Part shown: positions 8,281 to 17,333 of the stretch, piece by piece
Numbering within the stretch: the stretch's first letter is position 1
Layout: every line of letters starts with the position of its first letter
From: Schnuerera sp. xch1
GTDB lineage: Bacteria; Bacillota; Clostridia; Tissierellales; Tepidimicrobiaceae
Reading direction: 5' to 3'
Length of the DNA stretch: 64,000 nt
NCBI RefSeq assembly: GCF_019931165.1
Contig: NZ_JAIOUP010000004.1
Span: 1 to 64,000, forward strand
Notes under the pieces: model-generated
Told to the model about the DNA's origin: nothing
The model's input: only the letters and a program-made list of their open reading frames with translations
Database searches by the model: none
Position numbers and translations under genes: made by a program

Positions 8281-10095
8281 CTACGCTGCTTGAAATACTT
8301 CTTCAAATTCTTTTGCATCAAGAGTTTCTTTTTCTAAAAGTTCACTTGCTACTCTATGAAGTTTATTTATATTTTCTTTTAATAATTCTTCAGCTTTATT
8401 ATATGCCCTATCAATTAAATTTCTCATTTCCCTATCTATAGCTGCTGCAACTTCTTCACTATAGTTCCTTGTCCTGCCAAAGTCTCTTCCTACAAACACT
8501 TCTTCTTCATCAGTACCATAAGTCATTGGGCCAAGATTTGAACTCATACCATAGTGAGTAACCATTTGTCTTGCTAATTTAGTTGCTCTTTCAATATCAT
8601 TTTGAGCGCCAGTACTTATATCTTCAAGTACTAATGCTTCAGCAACTCTACCACCTAATAAACTTACTAACTGATCTTCCATTTTTCTCTTTGTCATAAA
8701 GTATCTATCTTGCTCTGGTAAATAAGCGGTAAATCCACCTGCTCCTCCTCTTGGGATTATAGTTACCATATGAACTGGATCTGTATTAGGAAGAAGCCTT
8801 GATGTAATTGCATGACCAGCTTCATGATATGCTGTTAGTTTTTTCTCCTCTTCACTAATAACCCTACTTTTCTTTTCAGGTCCTGCTATTACTTTTATTG
8901 AAGCTTCATCTATAATATGCATAGGTATTTTTTTCAAGCCTTTTCTAGCTGAAAGCAAAGCTGCCTCATTTGTTAAATTTTCTAAATCTGCAGGAGTAAA
9001 TCCTGGAGTTCTCTTGGCTACAACCTTCAAATCAACATCCTCATCTAAAGGTTTGTGTCTAGTATGAACTTTAAGAATTTCCTCTCTAGCCTTTATATCA
9101 GGTAAGCCTACGTTAACACGTCTGTCAAATCTACCTGGTCTTAATATAGCAGGATCTAGTATGTCAGGTCTATTGGTTGCTGCCATTACAATTATTCCTT
9201 CATTAGTACCAAACCCATCCATTTCAACTAATAATTGATTTAGAGTTTGCTCTCTCTCGTCATGACCTCCGCCAAGACCTGCTCCCCTTCTTCTACCTAC
9301 TGCATCAATTTCATCTATAAAAATTATGCATGGTGAATTCTTCTTAGCTTGTTCGAATAAATCTCTAACTCTACTTGCACCAACTCCAACAAACATTTCA
9401 ACAAAATCAGAACCAGAAATACTGAAGAAAGGTACCCCAGCTTCACCTGCTACTGCTTTACTTAAATAGGTCTTTCCTGTTCCTGGTGGCCCTACTAATA
9501 ATACTCCTTTAGGAATCCTAGCACCTATTTCAATAAATTTCCTTGGATTTTTGAGGAAATCTACTATTTCTTTAAGTTCTTCTTTCTCTTCTTCTAGCCC
9601 CGCTACATCATCAAAGGTAATCTTTGGTCCATCATCATCCTTTTGTAATTTAGCTTTACTCTTACCAAAGGACATCACCCTACTACCTCCACCTTGGGAT
9701 TGTTGCATAAAAGTAAACCAAAATACTACAATTATCAAAATCATAAAAATTGTAGGCAATGCTGTAATAAACCAAGGTTCCGATGGTATTGGTTCTGCTG
9801 CGTAACTATTTATCTCATTATTTTCTACTTTATCCTTTAAATAATCTGTATAAAAAGTATTCCTAACGTGCTCAGGTAACATAACAGTAAACTCTGTTCC
9901 ATCCTTTAATTTACCATTTAAAGTATCACCTACAGTTACAATACTCTCTATTTCGTTATTTTCTAAGTGATCTATTAACTCAGTTACATCAATTTCCATA
10001 ACTTGCTCTACATCTTTGTTAATCATGGATACTACAAAAATTATTATAATCAGTAGAAGCAAGTAGAGACTTGTTCCTCTAAAAAATTTTCTCAA
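8281..10095 (-). CDS. ftsH: ATP-dependent membrane zinc metalloprotease FtsH
   Basis: 604 aa. Two N-terminal membrane segments (about 6-22 and 108-126) flank an extracytoplasmic domain. An AAA+ module follows with Walker A GPPGTGKT (about 203-210), Walker B IIFIDEID and the SRH segment [18 protein letters not shown]. The M41 peptidase motif HEAGH lies near 420. It degrades unassembled membrane proteins and some regulators. The order tilS-hpt-ftsH is the standard Firmicute order. A separate promoter (10135-10163) lies between hpt and ftsH, so it can be expressed on its own. Confidence 0.97.
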   Translation of the reverse strand: MRKFFRGTSLYLLLLIIIIFVVSMINKDVEQVMEIDVTELIDHLENNEIESIVTVGDTLNGKLKDGTEFTVMLPEHVRNTFYTDYLKDKVENNEINSYAAEPIPSEPWFITALPTIFMILIIVVFWFTFMQQSQGGGSRVMSFGKSKAKLQKDDDGPKITFDDVAGLEEEKEELKEIVDFLKNPRKFIEIGARIPKGVLLVGPPGTGKTYLSKAVAGEAGVPFFSISGSDFVEMFVGVGASRVRDLFEQAKKNSPCIIFIDEIDAVGRRRGAGLGGGHDEREQTLNQLLVEMDGFGTNEGIIVMAATNRPDILDPAILRPGRFDRRVNVGLPDIKAREEILKVHTRHKPLDEDVDLKVVAKRTPGFTPADLENLTNEAALLSARKGLKKIPMHIIDEASIKVIAGPEKKSRVISEEEKKLTAYHEAGHAITSRLLPNTDPVHMVTIIPRGGAGGFTAYLPEQDRYFMTKRKMEDQLVSLLGGRVAEALVLEDISTGAQNDIERATKLARQMVTHYGMSSNLGPMTYGTDEEEVFVGRDFGRTRNYSEEVAAAIDREMRNLIDRAYNKAEELLKENINKLHRVASELLEKETLDAKEFEEVFQAA

Positions 10096-10134
10096 TCCAA
10101 GTCCTCCCTTCTGCTAAAGTCAAGTTATCTTCAA

Positions 10135-10163
10135 ATTATAGCACATTTTTTGCGAAAAAACAA
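10135..10163 (-). promoter_or_regulatory. Sigma-A-type promoter of ftsH
   Basis: TTGTTT (10163-10158) and TATAAT (10140-10135) with a 17-bp spacer, 40 nt upstream of the ftsH ATG on the minus strand. Confidence 0.75.
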
Positions 10164-10192
10164 CATATTCGAACTGTAAGCTTCAATCTTTA

Positions 10193-10729
10193 TTAATTAT
10201 ATATTTCTTCTTTTAAAGCTGCAACATAAGGCAAATTTCTATATTGTTCAGCATAATCTAAACCATAACCTACTACAAATTCATCTGGTATATTAAATCC
10301 ACTGTAATCTACATGAACATTTACTTCTCTTCTTTCAGGCTTATCTAAAAGAGTCACAATTTTAACACTTTTAGGTCCTCTTTTCTTCAAATTATCTGTT
10401 AAATATGATAGAGTAAGTCCCGTATCTATTATGTCCTCAACAACCAATATATGCATATCTTCTACACTATAATCTAAATCTTTAATTATCCTAACTATTC
10501 CAGTCGATGTTGATGATTTCCCATAGCTAGAGACAGCCATAAAATCCATCAAAATTGGCATATCAATATTTTTCACCAATTCAGACATAAATATTACTGC
10601 TCCTTTTAATATACCTATTAATATTAAATTTTTCCCCTTATAATCTTCAGTTATTTGTTTTCCCAGTTCCTTAATCCTTACTTGTATTTCATCTTCAGTT
10701 AAAAGTACTTCTTTGACAATATCCTCCAT
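10193..10729 (-). CDS. hpt: Hypoxanthine phosphoribosyltransferase
   Basis: 178 aa type I phosphoribosyltransferase, salvaging hypoxanthine/guanine with PRPP in the cytoplasm. The PRPP loop VVEDIIDTGLTL is near residue 100, and DFMAVSSYG gives the flexible catalytic loop near 62-70. It is flanked by tilS upstream (17 nt gap) and ftsH downstream, as in most Firmicutes. AAGGAGG lies 6-7 nt before the ATG. Confidence 0.96.
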   Translation of the reverse strand: MEDIVKEVLLTEDEIQVRIKELGKQITEDYKGKNLILIGILKGAVIFMSELVKNIDMPILMDFMAVSSYGKSSTSTGIVRIIKDLDYSVEDMHILVVEDIIDTGLTLSYLTDNLKKRGPKSVKIVTLLDKPERREVNVHVDYSGFNIPDEFVVGYGLDYAEQYRNLPYVAALKEEIYN

Positions 10730-10746
10730 CTTATTCCTCCTTAAGA

Positions 10747-12132
10747 TTAATATCTATTTACTTCAATTACTAATACATTCTTTGTGTCTGAAGTTATCTT
10801 ATATAAATTGTTAATCCTATAACCAACTAGCCAAAGAATATTTTTATAATCTACTATAAGTGGAATTCTATCTCTTTCTTCTTTTGCAACCTTCTCATCA
10901 ATAAAATAATCCTTTATCTTTTTAGTACCTTTCATTCCAAATGGCACAAATCGATCTCCAGCTTTTCTATTCCTTATATATAGGTCCCCTATTACTTTAT
11001 CATAATCAAAGTATTTTATAAACCGATTTTTATTATTTATTTTTATTTTTTTAATAGGACAAACTTTTGCATTAAATTCATACCCTAACTCGTCTATATA
11101 TGTTGCATCTTCTAGTTCAAGCTTATAAATAAAACTTTTATGTATAACCTTATTTTTCTTCTCCATAATGAAATTTTCATAGCTTGTCTTGGCTATAATA
11201 TTATCAATTAAATCAATACTCTTTCCTGTCCCCTTTTTTAAAAATAATGTCATTATATCAGAAATATGTTTCTTAGTAACTCCTTGTAGATTTCCTTTTA
11301 TATCAATGATACAATTCCTTATTATTCTTTGCTGTATGCTTTTATGTTCTTTTTTAAAAGAATTTCCATCTAAGATTATGAAGTTATCAGTCTTTTTTTT
11401 CATCAACTGATTATACACTTTTGTCGCATATTTTTCTAAAAAGTCGTTGTCAGTAGATATAAGCTGTGATGTCCTCCAAAGTGTTTCTACAATATTTGGA
11501 TTATAATACTTCTCAATATAGGGAATCACTTCTAACCGTATTCTATTTCTATTATATACTAATTCAAAATTAGTTCTATCCAATCTAGTCTCTATATTCA
11601 TATCCGATAGATATTTTTCTATCTCTTTTCTTTCTATACCCAACAATGGTCTTATTATATCTTTATTTATATATTCCATTCCTTTTAAACCTTCCAACCC
11701 CGTTCCTCTAAAAAATCTCATTAGCAAGGTTTCAGTCTGATCATTTTTATTATGAGCTACTGCAATTTTACCTCCACCGATTTTGGATAATATTTCTCTA
11801 AAAAAATTATATCTTAATTCTCTTCCTGCTTCTTCAGGCGACATTTTATGTTCAATCGCATATTCATCCATGTTAACAGTCTTACAATAATATGGCAAAT
11901 CCAATCTATTTGCTAAATTCTCTACAAACCTCTCATCTTTATCTGATTCTTTCCCCCTTACTCCGTGGTTAACATGAGCAATAAATATATTAAAACAAAT
12001 TTCTTTTCTTATTTCCAGCAACACATGAAATAGAGCCATAGAATCCGGACCTCCAGAAAGGCCAATTACTATGTTATCATTGTCTTCAATTAGTCTATGT
12101 TTCTCTATAACTTTTAATACTTTCTCTTTCAT
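10747..12132 (-). CDS. tilS: tRNA(Ile)-lysidine synthetase
   Basis: 461 aa. The N-terminal PP-loop ATPase has SGGPDSMA near residue 26, followed by HVNHGVRGKESD and the TilS substrate-binding region. The C-terminal domain contains GDRFVPFGMKGTKKIKD. It converts the wobble cytidine of tRNA-Ile(CAU) to lysidine, an essential decoding change. A GTG start at 12141 is possible, but ATG 12132 has the better-placed GGGTG and is used. Usual neighbour of hpt. Confidence 0.95.
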   Translation of the reverse strand: MKEKVLKVIEKHRLIEDNDNIVIGLSGGPDSMALFHVLLEIRKEICFNIFIAHVNHGVRGKESDKDERFVENLANRLDLPYYCKTVNMDEYAIEHKMSPEEAGRELRYNFFREILSKIGGGKIAVAHNKNDQTETLLMRFFRGTGLEGLKGMEYINKDIIRPLLGIERKEIEKYLSDMNIETRLDRTNFELVYNRNRIRLEVIPYIEKYYNPNIVETLWRTSQLISTDNDFLEKYATKVYNQLMKKKTDNFIILDGNSFKKEHKSIQQRIIRNCIIDIKGNLQGVTKKHISDIMTLFLKKGTGKSIDLIDNIIAKTSYENFIMEKKNKVIHKSFIYKLELEDATYIDELGYEFNAKVCPIKKIKINNKNRFIKYFDYDKVIGDLYIRNRKAGDRFVPFGMKGTKKIKDYFIDEKVAKEERDRIPLIVDYKNILWLVGYRINNLYKITSDTKNVLVIEVNRY

Positions 12133-12168
12133 ATATATCACCCATATATATTATACATGATATTTTCC

Positions 12169-12468
12169 CTAATTTATTATTGATTTTATACTAAAAATTA
12201 CAACAAAAACAAAACTGACTATACTTATTACAAGTAGATAGTCAATTTTATTCATATTGTTTTTATTGTCTTTATTATTTCTTTTATTCAATGGAGATAA
12301 AGAACTAAAGTTTTCTAATTCTAAAATTAAAACTTTAATATCATCACTCTCAATAATTCTTACATTATCAACTTTGAAATCATTCTCTGGTACAAGTCTT
12401 GCTATATGTTGCGGTTTAATCTTCATGTTGGATTTGTCGTCAGATATAAGTATGATTTGCTTTATCAC
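12169..12468 (-). CDS. Small hypothetical protein with a C-terminal membrane anchor
   Basis: 99 aa, not recognised. The first 60 residues are predicted soluble (beginning IKQIILISDD, ending in acidic ESDDIKVLILELE), followed by an Asn/Lys-rich linker and one hydrophobic helix (about 77-95). A TTG at 12486 would extend it, but AGGAG lies inside that extension and is 8 nt from GTG 12468. It lies between spoIIE and tilS on the same strand. A tail-anchored accessory protein is one reading; no function can be assigned. Confidence 0.6.
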   Translation of the reverse strand: MIKQIILISDDKSNMKIKPQHIARLVPENDFKVDNVRIIESDDIKVLILELENFSSLSPLNKRNNKDNKNNMNKIDYLLVISIVSFVFVVIFSIKSIIN

Positions 12469-12533
12469 AAATATCACTCCTATCAATTTTTATAAGAATT
12501 ATTGACAAATCCATAAGATATATACAATATATT

Positions 12534-14879
12534 CTAAATAGTCTTCCAAACCTTTGTTACTAATACAGTCATATCATCTCTTGCTTTTTCACCACCTATT
12601 TCTTTAGCTGCATTCATAATCCCTGTTGCAATAGTTTTAGGATTTATACTATCTATATCATTGATTACACCTTTCATCCATTTTTCAGTATCATCTTCAT
12701 CTTCATTTGCATCCAATATCCCATCAGACATCATAATTATAATATCTCCATCTTCTAAATATTCTTCATATACGTTAAAATCTACATCATCTAATATTCC
12801 TACTGGTAAAGATTGTGAATTGATTACCTCCACCTTATTCTTTTTCTTAATAAAGGTAGCGGGAGCTCCTGTTTTTATTACCTGTAATTTCCCTGAATAT
12901 AAATCTATTAGTGATATATCAAATGTAGTAAATATCTCATCATTTGACTTCAACATAAGTATAGAGTTAATAGTTTTTAAAGCCAGTTCTTTATCAAACT
13001 TAGCATCTAAGAACTTTTCCAATAGATTAATTGCTATATCGCTTTCTCTATTTGCCTTTTTGCCTACTCCCATTCCATCACTTATGGCTGCAAAATAAGT
13101 ATTTTGTCCTTCCCCGAAAGTATAATTGTCCCCCGACACTTTATTTAAATAATTTGGTTTTGAGACTGCTTCTGTAAAAGCACTATACCTATTACTTTTT
13201 ATTAGCTTGAATTTTACCCTCTCTTTTTCCGATTGATTTATGTTAAACTCTCCCCTTAGAGGTATTCCTATAGTGTCAGAAACTATTTGTTTAATATTTT
13301 CTTGACTGTTTATAGCTTTATAGGCTTTATTAACTTCTACATATACTTCAATATTATCATCTTCCAATTCTGATATAATTACATCATCTATATCCACCTT
13401 ATTCCTTTTCAAATTTGTATAAACAATTTCCTCTAAATCCTCTTTAAAAATAGGATTTATATATATATCATTAGCCATATCCTCCATTATCTTTGCTACT
13501 CCTTCTAATTGTTCAGAAACTAATAATCTATTTTGAATTATTTTATTTTTCCACATGTTATTTATCTTAAACCTTTCAAATCGGCTTAGCATTTCTTTTC
13601 GTATTCCATTTTTATTTAAACAATAATCTTTAAAAAATTGGGGTAAATTATCATCTGTTAATGATTCATTCTCCTCTAATAAACTTATAGCTTTGAACAT
13701 AGCATTATAGGTAGTATAAAAATTCCCTTTCCAACAAGACTTTCTCATCCCACAATTTGAACATATGGAATTTGCCACATCATTGATTAATTCATATACT
13801 TCATCAACATCATTTGCCTTATTATCTCCAACAGAATCTTTAAATGTCTTTCCTAATCCTCTAAATATATCTGATATTTCATTTAGTTTGTTTATAGTCA
13901 TTTCATCTTTTCTATGAGAATAAGACTTTTCTTTTGCTCTTTTCGTAATTAGCTCAACATAATCTGATAAATAGTTATTTAATGGTTTATATAAAACTAA
14001 AAAAGCTACAATAGATATTATTAATTCTCTAAAATCTATAAAACTTATCCCATATCCATTTATATAAAAAGAGATTATTGCATTTCCTAATACAAATCCT
14101 AAAATAGATCCTATTTTCCCCAAATCTTTAAATACTCCTGTTAACAATCCCGCCAATCCATATATAGATAAAATAAATGGCATCTCTGGCTGAGATATAT
14201 ATGATACAATTCCTAAAGTTATTCCTATAGTACTTCCTATAAATGCTCCTTCTGTATATCCAAAATATAATATTATCAATACACTAATGATGTTTTTCAA
14301 AGATGCTTCAAGTATTGATAGACTACCAATACCTAATAGTATCAAAGCTAAAGTTAAAAAAGTACATATAATCTTTTCATTTGTATAGGATTTTGCTTCA
14401 GAATTAGTAGATAAACTGTATGAAAATATATAAGTCATCGTAAACACTAATAATCCTTCAAAAGTAATAATTAATAAATCATAAATAAAAACTTCTTTAA
14501 ATATCACTAAATATAATGTTTTTATAAATATGAAAATGCCCGATGTTACTATTGATGATTTAATAATTGAAAACGTTTCTTTAGATTTAATAATATTAAG
14601 TAATATCATAACAATAGTAGTTGTAACCATATAATCTAGTCCATTTATACTATGAAATGAAAAGATTCCTAATATAGTGGAAATAAAAACATAAATATTA
14701 TATTTTCCAGCTAAAATATACGCTGACATAAAAGCTATTCCGAATGGTGTTAATCTTTCAATTATACTTGCCCTGCTGATAAAAAAAGCCAAAGCAATAG
14801 GTATTAAATATTCCCAATTAAAATTGATCATTTCATTACGTCTCTTTTCTTTAGATAAAATATATTCCGTATTCAACAT
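12534..14879 (-). CDS. spoIIE: Stage II sporulation protein E, PP2C-type phosphatase
   Basis: 781 aa. About ten N-terminal hydrophobic segments (residues about 20-300) are followed by a central region and a C-terminal PP2C domain (about 570-781) with AAISDGMGVGKKA and IIMMSDGILDA metal-binding aspartates. In sporulation it sits at the polar septum and dephosphorylates SpoIIAA to release sigma-F. A central Cys motif, CSNCGMRKSC (near 375), is seen in clostridial homologues. GGGGGAT precedes the ATG. Its promoter has a 21-bp spacer typical of Spo0A-activated sigma-A promoters. Confidence 0.95.
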   Translation of the reverse strand: MLNTEYILSKEKRRNEMINFNWEYLIPIALAFFISRASIIERLTPFGIAFMSAYILAGKYNIYVFISTILGIFSFHSINGLDYMVTTTIVMILLNIIKSKETFSIIKSSIVTSGIFIFIKTLYLVIFKEVFIYDLLIITFEGLLVFTMTYIFSYSLSTNSEAKSYTNEKIICTFLTLALILLGIGSLSILEASLKNIISVLIILYFGYTEGAFIGSTIGITLGIVSYISQPEMPFILSIYGLAGLLTGVFKDLGKIGSILGFVLGNAIISFYINGYGISFIDFRELIISIVAFLVLYKPLNNYLSDYVELITKRAKEKSYSHRKDEMTINKLNEISDIFRGLGKTFKDSVGDNKANDVDEVYELINDVANSICSNCGMRKSCWKGNFYTTYNAMFKAISLLEENESLTDDNLPQFFKDYCLNKNGIRKEMLSRFERFKINNMWKNKIIQNRLLVSEQLEGVAKIMEDMANDIYINPIFKEDLEEIVYTNLKRNKVDIDDVIISELEDDNIEVYVEVNKAYKAINSQENIKQIVSDTIGIPLRGEFNINQSEKERVKFKLIKSNRYSAFTEAVSKPNYLNKVSGDNYTFGEGQNTYFAAISDGMGVGKKANRESDIAINLLEKFLDAKFDKELALKTINSILMLKSNDEIFTTFDISLIDLYSGKLQVIKTGAPATFIKKKNKVEVINSQSLPVGILDDVDFNVYEEYLEDGDIIIMMSDGILDANEDEDDTEKWMKGVINDIDSINPKTIATGIMNAAKEIGGEKARDDMTVLVTKVWKTI

Positions 14880-14914
14880 CTCTAATCCCCCTCATTTATT
14901 TTTCCTGTAAATTT

Positions 14915-14947
14915 ATATTAGCAAAGGTTAAAAAAATATTTTGTCAA
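14915..14947 (-). promoter_or_regulatory. spoIIE promoter, sigma-A type with 21-bp spacer and 0A-like box
   Basis: TTGACA (14947-14942) and TAATAT (14920-14915) are separated by 21 bp. The -35 overlaps TTTGTCAAT on the opposite strand, close to the Spo0A box. B. subtilis spoIIE is known to have an over-long spacer and to need Spo0A~P. Confidence 0.65.
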
Positions 14948-15273
14948 TACTTCTTGTATAAAACAAAGAAATTTCTGACACATACTCTATAAATACTTGG
15001 ATATTCATTTATCTAAAGTAAGTAAACATTATATCTCTAGTTTAGTAAATAACAACCTTATAGCTATAATGGAGAAATAAGCATATTTAATGTCTATATT
15101 TGTATAAAATCTTGGATAAGGCACTATGCTTAGTATATAGGCATGTTATAGCTATTATATAGACATAATATTAGCATAAGGTGAAGATTACATTAACAAA
15201 AAACACAAAAAAATAAAAAGGCCCCATTCAAAACGTTATTATCAATGTGCCTTTTTATATACTCTTACACATT

Positions 15274-15300
15274 ATAAAAAAACCGGAAAATCCGGTTTTA
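15274..15300 (-). terminator. Terminator of yabR
   Basis: The minus strand reads AACCGGA, loop, TCCGGTT followed by a T run, 6-7 nt after the yabR stop. Confidence 0.85.
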
Positions 15301-15306
15301 TAGATA

Positions 15307-15723
15307 TTATAAGTCCACGCTTCGCCCCCTACATCTTTGGCCTAGGTTTCTCCTGCCTTCTCTCATCTTAATCATATCTTGTTTTTCATTACTGTCTTTT
15401 AAAAACTTAGAGAGCTTATCTTCAAAAGACATAGACTTTTGCTTTTCATCATTTTTATCCCAGTCAATTTCTATAGGATTGTTGGTTTTAGGTTTAGCTT
15501 GTCTAATTGAAAGGCTAATTTTGCCATCATTAGATACTGATAATATTTTTACTTTAACTTTCTGATCTTTTTTCAAGTAGTCGGTTACTTTCTTAACATA
15601 GTCATCAGATATCTCAGAAATATGGACAAGCCCACTTTTCCCTTCAGACAATTCAATAAATGCGCCAAAGTTTGTAATACCTGTGACTGTGCCCTCAACT
15701 ACTTTTCCAACAGTTACGGGCAT
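15307..15723 (-). CDS. yabR: S1 domain RNA-binding protein (YabR/general stress protein 13-like)
   Basis: 138 aa. A single S1 OB-fold (residues 1-72) with GKVVEGTVTGITNFGAFIEL and GLVHISEIS, then a lysine/acidic linker and a basic Arg/Gly tail (GRRNLGQRCRGR). It resembles the ribosome-associated S1 proteins found next to divIC in Firmicutes. A cysteine in the tail is unusual. It has its own promoter (15766-15794) and terminator. Exact role unknown; RNA or 30S binding is the family expectation. Confidence 0.88.
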   Translation of the reverse strand: MPVTVGKVVEGTVTGITNFGAFIELSEGKSGLVHISEISDDYVKKVTDYLKKDQKVKVKILSVSNDGKISLSIRQAKPKTNNPIEIDWDKNDEKQKSMSFEDKLSKFLKDSNEKQDMIKMREGRRNLGQRCRGRSVDL

Positions 15724-15765
15724 AGATAAACTACTCCTCCTTATAATTAATTATATTCTTACTCT

Positions 15766-15794
15766 AGTATATATTAGAATGCTAGTATTGTCAA
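15766..15794 (-). promoter_or_regulatory. Sigma-A-type promoter of yabR
   Basis: TTGACA (15794-15789) and TATACT (15771-15766), 17-bp spacer, about 45 nt before the ATG. Confidence 0.75.
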
Positions 15795-15803
15795 TAAATT
15801 ATA

Positions 15804-16124
15804 CTAGTTATTACAATTCTTAAAAACACCATTACTGCTATTTTTATCAATATAAATAATCTCTCTAGGCTTAACTAAGCCTAATTTTTCTCTTGCAACT
15901 TTTTCCACAAATGTTAAAGAATCTTTATTTTTAATTTCCATTTGTAATTGTTCAATTTTTCCCTGCAATTCAACTACTTCTTGTTCTTTTCTTAGCTTTT
16001 CTTCAGATAAATCATTCATTACTATACTCTGACTAATTAAAGTTTTCCCTACCCAAAATACTATCAATAGAAAAATAAAATGTTTTAATCTAAATTCTCT
16101 TTTTCCTCTTTTCTTTTTCTTCAC
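15804..16124 (-). CDS. divIC: Septum formation initiator DivIC/FtsB family
   Basis: 106 aa bitopic protein. A very basic N-terminus (KKKKRGKREFR) is followed by a membrane helix (about 15-33), a coiled coil (about 36-65) and the VEKVAREKLGLVKPREII motif typical of DivIC/FtsB/FtsL-type proteins. It forms a complex with FtsL and DivIB at the septum. GTG start with GTAGGTGG upstream. It lies between yabQ and yabR, as in B. subtilis. Confidence 0.9.
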   Translation of the reverse strand: MKKKKRGKREFRLKHFIFLLIVFWVGKTLISQSIVMNDLSEEKLRKEQEVVELQGKIEQLQMEIKNKDSLTFVEKVAREKLGLVKPREIIYIDKNSSNGVFKNCNN

Positions 16125-16192
16125 AATAACACCACCTACTTAAATAAAACATTTAGTTAGTATATTTATACTACATCAATTCAAAAAATCCT

Positions 16193-16669
16193 TTATTTTT
16201 TTTTAGAAATTATTTTTTTATATCTTTTTATTTCTTTAATAGCCTCTACTGGCACTCTTCTTGCTTTATTTATCTTTTTTAATTTAGGCGATATTATTTT
16301 CTTGGTAAATCTAAAAGGTAATATTAAGATGTTTACAATACTCCTCAATAAATAACCAATACCGTCAAATAGCTTTAAAGTCAACGAAAATATAATCTTG
16401 CTTAAAGTCTTTATATATATATATCCTCCAACGAAAAAGCCAATAAATATATAGCCACGTAATTGATCCCAACTACTTTTATTTATAATATAAAAAAATA
16501 TTAGTGCAATTCCAATCCAAAATAACAAATCCTCTATAATAGTAACTATTTTCTTAGGTTTAAAGCAATATCTTGTAGCTCTATATATATCATAAGCTAA
16601 CCCCGTTATTAATCCTCCATACACAGCTGTTAAAAATATATAAAATTGAATTTTTATAGTAGTATCCAT
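16193..16669 (-). CDS. yabQ: Spore cortex biosynthesis protein YabQ
   Basis: 158 aa. Three or four hydrophobic helices in the first 105 residues and a basic C-terminal tail, as in YabQ. In B. subtilis YabQ is a sigma-E-dependent membrane protein of the outer forespore membrane needed for cortex formation. Sequence such as GGLITGLAYDIYRATRY and LLFWIGIALIFF fits the family. It lies 16 nt after yabP and ahead of divIC, the conserved order. Confidence 0.88.
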   Translation of the reverse strand: MDTTIKIQFYIFLTAVYGGLITGLAYDIYRATRYCFKPKKIVTIIEDLLFWIGIALIFFYIINKSSWDQLRGYIFIGFFVGGYIYIKTLSKIIFSLTLKLFDGIGYLLRSIVNILILPFRFTKKIISPKLKKINKARRVPVEAIKEIKRYKKIISKKK

Positions 16670-16685
16670 TTATAAACACCCTAAA

Positions 16686-16967
16686 TCACTTAAATATTTT
16701 CCCGATTATATTTCCTTTATGAGATAATTCCTTATCAACATAATTAATTCCACTTATAGTACCAGTTATTTTCACATTTCCATCATCTAGGTTTAACTTA
16801 TCAACATTAAGATCTTCACCTTTTATAATCATTCCTCCCCTTATAGTTTTTAAAATAATTGTATTATCATTAAAACTTTCTACCTGTTCTACTCCTGTAA
16901 CATTAATTTTACTCCTATCTTCTATTAAAATATTTTGATTTTTAAACTTTGTACTCCCTTCAGGCAT
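16686..16967 (-). CDS. yabP: Sporulation protein YabP
   Basis: 93 aa, YabP/YqfC family: a beta-rich domain with LIEDRSKINVTGVEQVESF and GEDLNVDKLNLDDGNVKITGTI patterns. It is needed for spore cortex assembly in B. subtilis. The frame extends to an ATG at 16991, but the GGGGGTG site lies within that stretch and is 6 nt from ATG 16967, so the shorter form is used. It follows the rqcP terminator by about 45 nt and so needs its own sporulation promoter; none is clear. Confidence 0.88.
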   Translation of the reverse strand: MPEGSTKFKNQNILIEDRSKINVTGVEQVESFNDNTIILKTIRGGMIIKGEDLNVDKLNLDDGNVKITGTISGINYVDKELSHKGNIIGKIFK

Positions 16968-17010
16968 TCGGCTCACCCCCTGTTTATTCATTATTAATAT
17001 ATTTATGAAT

Positions 17011-17038
17011 AAAAAAAGGCTTTTAGAACAAAGCCTTT
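17011..17038 (-). terminator. Terminator of rqcP
   Basis: The minus strand has AAAGGCTTTG, a short loop, then AAAAGCCTTTTTTT; the rqcP stop codon lies at its 5' edge. Confidence 0.8.
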
Positions 17039-17279
17039 AATCTATAAATTTATATAGTTGTAATGCCTCATCCTTTTTTACATTATCGCTTACCCTTAAT
17101 ACCTGAACTTTTTGATTATGTGATCCAAAATTTATCTGTATAATATCTCCTACTTTGACGTTATCTCCTGGTTTAGCCGGTTTGCTATTTATAAATACTT
17201 TTCCTTGTTCACAAGCCTCCTTAGCTATAGTCCTTCTTTTAATGATTCTGGAATTCTTCAAAAATTTATCGATTCTCAA
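17037..17279 (-). CDS. rqcP: S4-domain ribosome-associated quality control protein RqcP (YabO)
   Basis: 80 aa single S4 RNA-binding domain: RIDKFLKNSRIIKRRTIAKE, then GKVFINSKPAKPGDNVKVGD. It stabilises tRNA on obstructed 50S subunits during C-terminal alanine tailing with RqcH. The frame is open to a TTG at 17303, but GGGAGG lies in that extension and is 8 nt from TTG 17279, which also gives the family's MRIDKFL start. It sits only 25 nt beyond the hup terminator and has its own terminator. Confidence 0.9.
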   Translation of the reverse strand: MRIDKFLKNSRIIKRRTIAKEACEQGKVFINSKPAKPGDNVKVGDIIQINFGSHNQKVQVLRVSDNVKKDEALQLYKFID

Positions 17280-17301
17280 AATACATTCCCTCCCTATTAC
17301 C

Positions 17302-17333
17302 AAAAAAAATCAGGTCTATGACCTGATTTTTTT
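17302..17333 (-). terminator. Terminator between hup and rqcP
   Basis: AAATCAGGT, loop, ACCTGATTTTTTTT on the minus strand, right after the hup stop; about 25 nt before the rqcP start. Confidence 0.88.

Larger units (their letters stand above)
14880..15306. other. 427-bp intergenic region with inverted repeats
   Basis: Besides the spoIIE promoter (14915-14947) and yabR terminators, 15055-15185 contains repeated and inverted blocks. ATAGCTATAAT near 15060 recurs as ATAGCTATTAT near 15150, and GCATATTTAATGTCTATAT (about 15081-15099) is nearly complementary to 15154-15175. A second hairpin, AAAAAGGC (15215-15222) with GCCTTTTT (15249-15256), could be a backup terminator for yabR. No open frame with a ribosome-binding site was seen. 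Confidence 0.5.

Noticed and set aside
16140-16180. TAGTATA-AA-TATACTA palindrome upstream of divIC as a regulatory operator
   Set aside because: Very A/T-rich and short; cannot be separated from chance or a -10 region.
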